Below the pieces are notes generated by a model. The model saw nothing but the letters and a program-made list of their open reading frames with translations, was not told the DNA's origin and made no database searches. A DNA stretch of 6,667 bases from Bdellovibrio sp. ZAP7 (GTDB taxonomy: Bacteria; Bacteroidota; Bacteroidia; Flavobacteriales; Flavobacteriaceae). This document shows, piece by piece, positions 1-4,787 of this stretch (positions are counted from its first letter, which is position 1; each line of letters begins with the position of its first letter). The stretch lies in contig CALPKO020000076.1 of NCBI GenBank assembly GCA_943324165.2, positions 1-6,667 on the forward strand, given 5' to 3'. The position numbers were made by a program, and so were the translations under genes.

Positions 1-88
1 AAAGATTAGAAAACACGATATTAGTGCAGTTTATAACATACACTCCGTTATTGTTGTGGTTTGATTAAAGATTAGAAAACACGATATT
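1..88. CRISPR. Right-hand end of a CRISPR array (type II-like, 36-nt repeat)
   Basis: A partial repeat at 1-22 and a complete 36-nt repeat at 53-88 (beginning GTTGTGG, ending ACGATATT) flank one 30-nt spacer at 23-52. The core recurs at exactly 66 nt. A 36-nt repeat with 30-nt spacers is the usual geometry of type II-C arrays, and the type II cas1-cas2 pair about 1 kb away supports this. The dinucleotide AG follows every repeat copy seen (23-24, 89-90, 329-330), so a 38/28 division is possible. The rest of the array lies left of the window. Transcription direction is not settled: the repeat starts with GTTGT like Neisseria and Campylobacter II-C repeats, which favours rightward crRNAs, but the flanking tracrRNA-like tail makes sense only if crRNAs are read leftward. 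Confidence 0.85.
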
Positions 89-193
89 AGTTGGCTTGTT
101 ACCTTCTAATATTCAAGAGAATATAGTACAATATCGTAATAAAAAATGCTTCTTTTTTGGCTTGATACCCCAATATTGAAGCATTTTTTGTTT
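60..193 (+). repeat. Direct repeat copy 1: terminal CRISPR repeat fused to a terminator-ending tail
   Basis: Positions 60-193 match 300-433 over 134 bp with two differences (G126/A366 and C168/A408). The block contains the last 29 nt of the array-terminal repeat, then a non-repeat tail. On the plus strand the tail shows a small hairpin (ATATTC/GAATAT near 108-125), the octamer AATATCGT at 130-137 that is the reverse complement of the repeat end at 81-88, and a 12-bp terminator hairpin. It could be the array trailer or leader, or a tracrRNA whose anti-repeat is the last array repeat. The near identity of the non-repeat tail means recent duplication or ongoing homogenisation. Confidence 0.9.
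141..189 (+). terminator. Intrinsic terminator, copy 1
   Basis: The perfect 12-bp inverted repeat AAAAAATGCTTC (141-152) and GAAGCATTTTTT (178-189) encloses a 25-nt loop that contains a further TTGG/CCAA mini-stem (157-160/170-173). The A-tract and T-tract flanking a GC-containing stem make it potentially bidirectional. It would end any rightward transcript of the terminal repeat and tail. Confidence 0.75.
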
Positions 194-203
194 TCAAAAG
201 GGG

Positions 204-301
204 TTTACAAACACTTGGCTTATATTTTTTATTGGTGTGTTTGTGAATTGAAAAAATAAAGAAATTTTGTTTTCATTTCTGCTATTCGGATTTTTTCAAT
301 T
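204..301. repeat. Two adjoining inverted repeats between the duplicated blocks
   Basis: TTTACAAACAC (204-214) pairs with GTGTTTGTGAA (237-247) with one T-G wobble. Directly after it, AATTGAAAAAAT (246-257) pairs perfectly with ATTTTTTCAATT (290-301), and inside this lies AGAAAT (260-265) with ATTTCT (275-280). The outer right arm ends exactly where the second partial CRISPR repeat begins. No ORF is present. The structures could be RNA hairpins of a leftward transcript starting in the repeat copy at 301-328, protein-binding sites in a leader, or the remnant of an inserted element. Confidence 0.6.
240..269 (+). promoter_or_regulatory. Possible promoter for the rightward tracrRNA-like RNA
   Basis: TTTG at 240-243 and AAATTTTG at 262-269 (one mismatch to TAnnTTTG) are separated by 18 nt, fitting the Bacteroidota -33/-7 arrangement. 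A start near 275 would give an RNA of roughly 155 nt ending at the terminator of copy 2. AT-rich sequence makes chance matches common, so this is weak evidence. Confidence 0.3.
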
Positions 302-433
302 TGATTAAAGATTAGAAAACACGATATTAGTTGGCTTGTTACCTTCTAATATTCAAGAGAATATAATACAATATCGTAATAAAAAATGCTTCTTTTTTGG
401 CTTGATAACCCAATATTGAAGCATTTTTTGTTT
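300..433 (+). ncRNA. Candidate tracrRNA (anti-repeat, hairpins, terminator); direct repeat copy 2
   Basis: Positions 301-328 are identical to 28 nt of the 36-nt CRISPR repeat but lack its first 8 nt. They are followed by a 105-bp tail and a 12-bp terminator hairpin. Anti-repeat, stem-loops, then terminator is the order in type II tracrRNAs, which lie at array or cas gene borders. As a plus-strand RNA it would pair perfectly with crRNAs made leftward, through the ACGATATT end that forms the crRNA-proximal lower stem. Against it: natural anti-repeats usually carry mismatches or bulges, and the whole block duplicates the array end, so it may be a displaced trailer with a terminal repeat. A leftward tracrRNA starting from the same 301-328 anti-repeat is the competing reading. 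Confidence 0.45.
381..429 (+). terminator. Intrinsic terminator, copy 2
   Basis: Same hairpin as in copy 1: AAAAAATGCTTC (381-392) with GAAGCATTTTTT (418-429), the loop differing by one base. It separates the CRISPR-associated block from the toxin-antitoxin promoter about 50 bp downstream. Confidence 0.75.
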
Positions 434-437
434 CTTA

Positions 438-470
438 TGCAATTGTTTTTCAAATATAAATACAATTGCA
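438..470. promoter_or_regulatory. Inverted repeat, likely operator of the toxin-antitoxin operon
   Basis: TGCAATTG (438-445) and CAATTGCA (463-470) form a perfect 8-bp inverted repeat with a 17-nt gap, and each half contains the palindrome CAATTG. It lies just upstream of the -7 element of the antitoxin gene. Protein antitoxins of the RelB/ParD kind usually repress their own operon through such sites. The link to this antitoxin is inferred from position. Confidence 0.45.
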
Positions 471-478
471 ATAATTTG

Positions 479-486
479 TATATTTG
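479..486 (+). promoter_or_regulatory. -7 element of the toxin-antitoxin promoter
   Basis: TATATTTG is an exact match to the Bacteroidota -7 consensus TAnnTTTG and lies 14 nt before the antitoxin ATG, implying a very short leader. No convincing -33 TTTG is seen at the expected distance; the operator-like inverted repeat occupies that area. Confidence 0.55.
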
Positions 487-500
487 TAAAAATACCTATT

Positions 501-728
501 ATGAAAGTAGTGATTGAAGCAAAAGAAGAATACAAAAACATGTTGCAAGAAATTGCAACTGCCATAAAAGCAAAAATTACTTTTGATGAAAATGAAGAAG
601 ATTTTTGGCTCCAACTTCCTGATCATGTAAAGGCCGGCATTCTTGAAAGTCATGAACAGTTCAAGCAAGGTCAATTTTCTTCGCATGAAGACGTGATGTC
701 CAAATATAAATCCAAATACAATTTATGA
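501..728 (+). CDS. Small antitoxin of a RelE/ParE-type toxin-antitoxin pair
   Basis: This 75-residue, mostly charged protein is inferred to be the antitoxin because of its size, its position directly before a RelE/ParE-like toxin, and the 4-nt ATGA overlap with it (725-728). Residues 1-25 look helical. The C-terminal half (about 46-72) has the pattern ILxSxEQFKxGxFSSHEDVMSKYK, resembling Bacteroidota addiction-module antitoxins in which a helix with a G-x-F/S-x-E-E/D motif wraps the toxin. No ribbon-helix-helix or helix-turn-helix domain is obvious from the sequence, so DNA binding is inferred only from the palindromic site upstream. The ATG at 501 is chosen because it follows the promoter closely and no in-frame start precedes it. 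It would neutralise the toxin in the cytoplasm and probably co-repress the operon. Confidence 0.75.
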   Translation: MKVVIEAKEEYKNMLQEIATAIKAKITFDENEEDFWLQLPDHVKAGILESHEQFKQGQFSSHEDVMSKYKSKYNL

Positions 729-1009
729 GAGTCGTTTGGTCAGCAAATGCCGAATTCACTTTTGATGTTATCGTAAATTACATTGAAGAAAAATTTGGTG
801 TAGCAGCTACCAAAAAATTTATTGGTAAAGTTGATGCAGTTATTTTTTCAATTTCAAAGCAGCCTTATATTTATAAAAGTAGCAGTTTTAACAAAAAAGT
901 AAGAAAAGCAACAATCAATAAGCAATGCTCCTTATTTTATGAAATTAATAGCCAAACTATTCTTTTATCCTACTTTTGGAACAATAGACAAGAACCACTC
1001 TACATTTAA
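725..1009 (+). CDS. RelE/ParE superfamily toxin
   Basis: A 94-residue protein with the RelE/ParE fold pattern: an N-terminal strand (VVWSANAE), two helices (about 8-45) with the typical FTFDVIVNYIEEKFG region, a basic segment (K57, K58, R60, K61) and a C-terminal strand pair ending SYFWNNRQEP. This last part matches the conserved tail (W/F-D/N-x-R-Q-D/E-P) of plasmid-stabilisation toxins in Bacteroidota. Family members either cut ribosome-bound mRNA (RelE) or inhibit gyrase (ParE); the sequence does not decide which. The gene starts inside the antitoxin stop (ATGA), implying translational coupling. Its TAA (1007-1009) overlaps the cas2 stop on the other strand, with no terminator between, so transcripts from both sides collide. 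It sits between the array end and cas2. Confidence 0.82.
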   Translation: MRVVWSANAEFTFDVIVNYIEEKFGVAATKKFIGKVDAVIFSISKQPYIYKSSSFNKKVRKATINKQCSLFYEINSQTILLSYFWNNRQEPLYI

Positions 1010-1335
1010 AACAATTCCAGCTGTGTAGGTTGCGCTTCTTTTGGTACTTCTGCCTTTCCCCAAAAATTCAAAATATTACCAAATTGTTTGTCAGTAATTC
1101 TCAAAACGCTCACTTTTCCCATTGGTGGTAATAATCGGTTGATGCGCTTTTCATGCACATCGGCACTTTCTCCACTAGCACAATGCCTTATATAAACGGA
1201 ATATTGCATCATACTAAATCCATCTTTTAGCAAATTTCCTCTAAATTGAGCAGCATTTCTGCGGTCTTTCTTAGTTGCTGTCGGTAAATCAAAAAATACA
1301 AATAACCACATAATTCGGTATCCATTTAGTTCCAC
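1006..1335 (-). CDS. cas2: CRISPR-associated Cas2, type II
   Basis: A 109-residue Cas2, the dimer that bridges two Cas1 dimers in the spacer integration complex. The ferredoxin-like core begins MWLFVFFDLPT with the conserved Asp at residue 16. It is followed by KKDRRNAAQFRGNLLKDGF, MMQYSVYIRHC and ITDKQFGNILNF, features typical of type II Cas2, and the C-terminal tail ends QLELF. The first codon is GTG at 1335, which overlaps the last 10 bp of cas1. An ATG at 1311 (residue 9) is an alternative start just after the cas1 stop, but residues such as NGYRIMW before the core favour the GTG start. It is translated directly after cas1 and converges on the toxin gene, sharing overlapping stop codons. 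Confidence 0.95.
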   Translation of the reverse strand: MELNGYRIMWLFVFFDLPTATKKDRRNAAQFRGNLLKDGFSMMQYSVYIRHCASGESADVHEKRINRLLPPMGKVSVLRITDKQFGNILNFWGKAEVPKEAQPTQLELF

Positions 1336-2225
1336 AATTTTGGGTATTTTATTTTTTTTCTATCGCCAGTATAACACTGTTGTAAGGAGCTTGCAGTTTT
1401 TTGTAAAGCCACCATCAACGGACTTTTCTCTTCTTTAAAATAAACCGTTCTGGTTAAAATTTGTAATAATTCAGATTTTAAAGCGGTGTTTAACTCTTGC
1501 TCTTCATAATTTTGCATCAATTCAAAAACTTTTTCATCCACAATTGGTCGAAAAGGCTCCATGATGTCGTCTGCCAAAGCAAAAGCGTTGTATTTACTTT
1601 TATGATGAATACCCAAAGTATTCAACAATCCACTTCCAGACAATGCCCTAGCAGTTGCAGCGCGCAGAATGGCATAACCATAATTCAAAAAATTATTGGG
1701 ATAATCGCCAAAACGTTCTCGTTTAAATTTTGTTGATAAGTCGCTTTGTTCAAAAAAACTTTTCCAATATTGACTTGCTGCAACACCTTCCATATTTGAA
1801 GTATCGCCACTCAAAACTTTAGAGCACAAAAATTCAAAACTATTTTTATTGCCTGTAATTTTCTCTAATAAAATGCCTTGATTGGAGATTTTTTCAACAA
1901 TAGTTTGTTGCCAAAGTTGTTTTTTTAAAGGTATACTTGCTTCAATTTGATTTTTAAAAACTTCTTGCTGAATGTGGTGGCTGTTGAGGTTCAAAAACAT
2001 GCCATTCGGATGGTGGTTATTACCACAAACAATAACAGAAGTATTGTTTTCTATTAATAAATTCAGTGCCGGCAGACTTATATAAATTTCGGGATTGTCT
2101 AACACCAAAAAGCCAATATCTTCTATTGGGATTGTACTTTCTCTTACAACTGATTTTATAACTAATTGTAAATTTTTAGAGGTAATAGAAGTTTTGTTTT
2201 CTATCAATAAAGATTTCTTAATCAT
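1326..2225 (-). CDS. cas1: CRISPR-associated integrase Cas1, type II
   Basis: A 299-residue Cas1, the metal-dependent integrase that inserts new spacers at the leader end of the array. Seen: an N-terminal beta domain (about 1-75) ending in the HHPNGM motif (71-76), then the helical catalytic domain with E146 (NMEGVAASQYW), the NYGYAILRAA helix (181-190), GIHHKSKYNAF with H207/H208, and LADDIMEPFRP with E223. These correspond to the Glu-His-acidic metal site of the family. Length and motifs match Cas1 of type II-C loci in Flavobacteria. No frameshift or missing catalytic residue is visible. Type II acquisition normally needs Cas9 to select PAM-bearing spacers, yet no cas9 lies upstream; manC follows after 84 bp instead of the usual cas9-cas1-cas2 order. 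Confidence 0.96.
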   Translation of the reverse strand: MIKKSLLIENKTSITSKNLQLVIKSVVRESTIPIEDIGFLVLDNPEIYISLPALNLLIENNTSVIVCGNNHHPNGMFLNLNSHHIQQEVFKNQIEASIPLKKQLWQQTIVEKISNQGILLEKITGNKNSFEFLCSKVLSGDTSNMEGVAASQYWKSFFEQSDLSTKFKRERFGDYPNNFLNYGYAILRAATARALSGSGLLNTLGIHHKSKYNAFALADDIMEPFRPIVDEKVFELMQNYEEQELNTALKSELLQILTRTVYFKEEKSPLMVALQKTASSLQQCYTGDRKKIKYPKLWN

Positions 2226-2272
2226 AATTTTATTTTAACTAATTAGTAGTCAATGAATAAAATTAATGAATA

Positions 2273-2280
2273 AAAAGATA
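2273..2280 (-). promoter_or_regulatory. Possible -7 element for cas1-cas2
   Basis: On the minus strand TATCTTTT matches TAnnTTTG at all but the last base and lies about 47 nt before the cas1 ATG. No clear -33 motif is seen. A 10-bp palindrome, ACTAATTAGT (2238-2247), and a doubled TTTTATTCATT lie between it and the gene and could bind a regulator. There is no terminator after manC, so read-through from manC is also possible. Confidence 0.35.
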
Positions 2281-2309
2281 TGGGTTTAAAAAGTTGCCGC
2301 TTATTTTAA

Positions 2310-3371
2310 CTAACTCAACTTCAATTGCCCAACAATTCCTTTGATTTCTTGTTCTTTACTTTTTGGATAAATCAACAAAACGTTGTCTTTGTCCACAATA
2401 ATGAAATCTGCTAAGCCATCAATAATTACCAGTTTATTTTTGCCCGTACTGATGATGTTATTAGAAGCATTATTCAATAAAACAGTAGCATTTACTAATG
2501 CATTATTGTTTTCGTCTTTGTCTAATTTTTCGTGTAACGAGCCCCATGTTCCCAAGTCGTTCCAATCGAAAGTGGCTGGCAAAACATAAACATTTTTGGC
2601 ATTTTCTAGAATGGCATAATCTATCGAAATGTTTTCTGCCAAAGCATAATTGTCATTGATAAAATTGGTTTCGTTTGTTGTATTATAACTTGACACACCT
2701 TTCAAAAACAATTGGTTCATTTGTGGTTGAAACTGTTCAAAAGCCGCTAAAATTGATTTTGAACTCCAAATAAAAATACCACCATTCCAAAGGAAATTCC
2801 CAGCGTCAATAAATGATTTTGCAGTTTCATAATTTGGTTTTTCTCTAAATTGACTTACCTTCTTAATAGGATTCTCGTCCTTTTTATCATATTCTATGTA
2901 GCCAAAACCTGTATTTGGAAATGTCGGTTGAATGCCTAAAGTCATCAAAGCATTTTCGGATGCGCAAAAATCAAAACACTGTTGCAAATTGGCTACAAAA
3001 GTAGTTTCGTCTTCAATCCAATGATCACTTGGCGCAACTACCATAACGGCATCTGGATTTTCTTTTTGAATTTTTAAAGAAGCGTACAAAATGCATGGTG
3101 CGGTGTTGCGCATCGCGGGCTCCAAAAGCACTTGGGCTTGTTTTACCATTGGCAATTGCTCTAAAACCAAATCATTATAACGTTCGTTAGTGAGGATGTA
3201 AATATTTTCGACCGGAATTAATTTTGACAATCTGCTGAATGTTTTCTGAATTAAAGTTGAACCAGCACCCAACATGTCATGAAATTGTTTTGGAAATTCT
3301 GTGGTACTTACTGGCCAAAAACGAGATCCAACTCCACCAGCCATTAAAATCGCGTAATAATTTTTATTCAT
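2310..3371 (-). CDS. manC: Mannose-1-phosphate guanylyltransferase (GDP-mannose pyrophosphorylase)
   Basis: A 353-residue cytoplasmic nucleotidyltransferase making GDP-mannose from GTP and mannose-1-phosphate, feeding surface polysaccharide, O-antigen and glycoprotein synthesis. The N-terminal signature LMAGGVGSRFWPVS (9-22) is followed by FPKQF (26-30), where K28 is the expected phosphate-binding Lys. Then come EPAMRNTAP (84-92), APSDHWI (113-119), FREKPN (175-180), WNGGIF (195-200) and DWNDLGTWGSL (269-279), all typical of the family. A short beta-rich C-terminal part (about 285-345) ends the protein. It lacks the phosphomannose isomerase domain of the longer bifunctional enzymes, so it is the single-function form. 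The ATG at 3371 follows a good -7 element. It reads in the same direction as the sprT-like gene 49 bp upstream. Confidence 0.93.
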   Translation of the reverse strand: MNKNYYAILMAGGVGSRFWPVSTTEFPKQFHDMLGAGSTLIQKTFSRLSKLIPVENIYILTNERYNDLVLEQLPMVKQAQVLLEPAMRNTAPCILYASLKIQKENPDAVMVVAPSDHWIEDETTFVANLQQCFDFCASENALMTLGIQPTFPNTGFGYIEYDKKDENPIKKVSQFREKPNYETAKSFIDAGNFLWNGGIFIWSSKSILAAFEQFQPQMNQLFLKGVSSYNTTNETNFINDNYALAENISIDYAILENAKNVYVLPATFDWNDLGTWGSLHEKLDKDENNNALVNATVLLNNASNNIISTGKNKLVIIDGLADFIIVDKDNVLLIYPKSKEQEIKGIVGQLKLS

Positions 3372-3390
3372 TTTATCGGATGTGTTTTTA

Positions 3391-3398
3391 CAAATTTA
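3391..3398 (-). promoter_or_regulatory. -7 element of the manC promoter
   Basis: TAAATTTG on the minus strand matches TAnnTTTG exactly and lies 19 nt before the manC ATG, in the 49-bp gap after the sprT-like gene. manC can therefore be transcribed apart from the genes upstream. No convincing -33 element is visible. Confidence 0.5.
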
Positions 3399-3420
3399 CA
3401 ACAGTTAATTGAATAAAAAT

Positions 3421-4023
3421 TTATCCTGGAATTATTTCTACTTCGGCATTGGCATTAAACAAAAACAAACGTCCTGTTTTTACTTCCAAACATTCATAAC
3501 GTTTTGTTCGAAGTCCATTTTTTTGAAAAACTCTTCCGTTTTTAATTCGAAAGAAACTTCCGCTTGGCACTTCATGTATATAATGAACATCAATTTTTCG
3601 TTCATCAAATTGTTTCAACGCAAAAGCCAGTCGGGCATCTGTATCGCTGCTAGCGGTAGGATTTCTAAAATGATTGGCCACCAAACCTAAAACGGAATTT
3701 GGAAAAATTTCGGGTGTTATAAATGGAATCATCATTCTTTGAAAAGTTATTTTCCATTCCGTCCCATGCGGTTTGATATTCCGTCCAAATTTTTCAAAAG
3801 CTACCAAATGTGCAATTTCGTGTACCAAAGTGATTAGAAATCGGTATTTATTTAAATTGGCATTGACGGTAATTTCATGTTTACCTGTCACTCCTTTTCT
3901 GTAATCTCCATGGCGTGTCTGTCGTTCGTTGACAATTTTTAGGTGAACATTGTTGGTTTTAATCAACTGAAAACAATTTTCAACAGCGTGTTCGGGAAGA
4001 TATTTAAAAAGGATTTCGGTCAT
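3421..4023 (-). CDS. SprT-like zinc metalloprotease
   Basis: A 200-residue protein of the SprT-like family, related to the protease domain of eukaryotic Spartan, which cleaves DNA-protein crosslinks; the role in bacteria is poorly defined. The zinc site is clear: HEIAH at 68-72 within LVHEIAHLVAFEKFG, and H86 in KPHGTEW as the likely third ligand, with E69 as the catalytic base. The N-terminal part (1-60) carries the SprT-like beta/helix layout. The C-terminal part has RVFQKNGLRTKRYECLEVKTG. Unlike E. coli SprT there is no paired-Cys zinc ribbon; only C17 and C178 are present, in no CxxC arrangement. There is no signal peptide, so it is cytoplasmic. It starts 9 bp after the dehydrogenase gene, implying one operon. 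Confidence 0.85.
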   Translation of the reverse strand: MTEILFKYLPEHAVENCFQLIKTNNVHLKIVNERQTRHGDYRKGVTGKHEITVNANLNKYRFLITLVHEIAHLVAFEKFGRNIKPHGTEWKITFQRMMIPFITPEIFPNSVLGLVANHFRNPTASSDTDARLAFALKQFDERKIDVHYIHEVPSGSFFRIKNGRVFQKNGLRTKRYECLEVKTGRLFLFNANAEVEIIPG

Positions 4024-4032
4024 TATTGCATT

Positions 4033-4710
4033 TTACGGAGTTGAACTAGAAACTTGCAATACTTTTCCATTGTAAAATTGATTGCCTGTCAAAGTAAAAT
4101 TATAAATATAATCTGCCATTTGCTTTGGAGAAAGCGGCGCTTCATAACCCGGAAAAGCTGCTTGTAACATTTCTGTATTCACCGAACCTAAGGCCAAAAC
4201 ATTAAATGAAATTCCTTGTTCTTTGTATTCTTCTGCCAGTAATTCTGACAAAGTTATTACAGCTCCTTTGCTTGAACTGTAAGCCGAAAGTCCAGCAAAT
4301 TTTGTGCTTCCTTGTATTCCTCCCATCGAACTTATCGTTACCACATGGCTTCCTTTTTGTAAAAATGGTAATGCAATTTGTGTTAATGCGGCAACCGCAA
4401 AAACATTCACCTTGTATATTTTTTCAAAATCTTGAACAGAAGTTTCCGAAAATGGTTTGAAAATTAAAGCTCCTGCATTATGAACAATGGCATCTACTTT
4501 TTTCCAATCATTTAATAAAAAATGACGCACTTTTTCTAAATCATCATTGTTTGATAAATCAACAGCTAGACAAGTGATATTTTTATTTTGAATTAATATT
4601 TCAGGAATATTTCTAGAAAGTGCTAAAACTTTATGGCCTTGATTGGCAAATTGCAATGCCAATTCGTAACCAATTCCTCGAGATGTTCCTGTAATTATTA
4701 TGTTTTTCAT
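4033..4710 (-). CDS. Short-chain dehydrogenase/reductase (SDR), classical type
   Basis: A 225-residue NAD(P)-dependent oxidoreductase with a complete classical SDR signature: TGTSRGIG nucleotide-binding loop (7-14), an acidic D51 after strand 3, NAG (78-80), N102 of the VNVFA helix, catalytic S127/S128 (TISSMGG), and Y144-x3-K148 (AYSSSKGA). The R11 and R33 region (SRN) suggests NADP preference, but this is uncertain. The substrate cannot be told from sequence. It starts the dehydrogenase/sprT-like pair and lies just downstream of the pdhC terminator. A weak -7 candidate, TAATTTAG on the minus strand at 4724-4731, would give a leader of only a few bases. Confidence 0.9.
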   Translation of the reverse strand: MKNIIITGTSRGIGYELALQFANQGHKVLALSRNIPEILIQNKNITCLAVDLSNNDDLEKVRHFLLNDWKKVDAIVHNAGALIFKPFSETSVQDFEKIYKVNVFAVAALTQIALPFLQKGSHVVTISSMGGIQGSTKFAGLSAYSSSKGAVITLSELLAEEYKEQGISFNVLALGSVNTEMLQAAFPGYEAPLSPKQMADYIYNFTLTGNQFYNGKVLQVSSSTP

Positions 4711-4730
4711 TTTTAAATTTTAGCTAAATT

Positions 4731-4766
4731 AAAAAAAATCCTATTAACAAAGGTCAATAGGATTTT
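4731..4766 (-). terminator. Intrinsic terminator of the pyruvate dehydrogenase operon
   Basis: AAAATCCTATT (4735-4745) and AATAGGATTTT (4756-4766) form a perfect 11-bp stem with a 10-nt loop. Read leftward, the stem is followed by a run of eight T residues (the A-run at 4731-4738), the classic intrinsic terminator layout, 22 bp past the pdhC stop. Confidence 0.85.
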
Positions 4767-4787
4767 AAATTATAAACAAACATTGGA

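Noticed and set aside
89..190. Continuation of the array as further degenerate repeat-spacer units
   Set aside because: Aligning 119-154 with the repeat gives only about 12 of 36 matches, as expected by chance in AT-rich DNA.
271..300. A spacer-like 30-mer before the second repeat that could guide repression of the TA promoter
   Set aside because: The only shared run with the promoter region is an 8-mer of the TTTTTCAA kind, not meaningful in this composition, and the segment is better explained as an arm of an inverted repeat.
353..686. Two overlapping leftward ORFs opposite the antitoxin and its promoter
   Set aside because: Low-complexity Phe/Ile/Asn-rich translations produced by AT-rich DNA; the plus-strand antitoxin with promoter and ATGA overlap explains the region.
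1326..2225. Possible decay of cas1, since cas9 is missing upstream
   Set aside because: The frame is open throughout, the length is normal, and the catalytic motifs (E146, H207/H208, E223) are all present.
3409..3690. Rightward 93-residue ORF opposite the sprT-like gene
   Set aside because: Shadow frame; the minus-strand protein has an intact HExxH zinc site and operon context.
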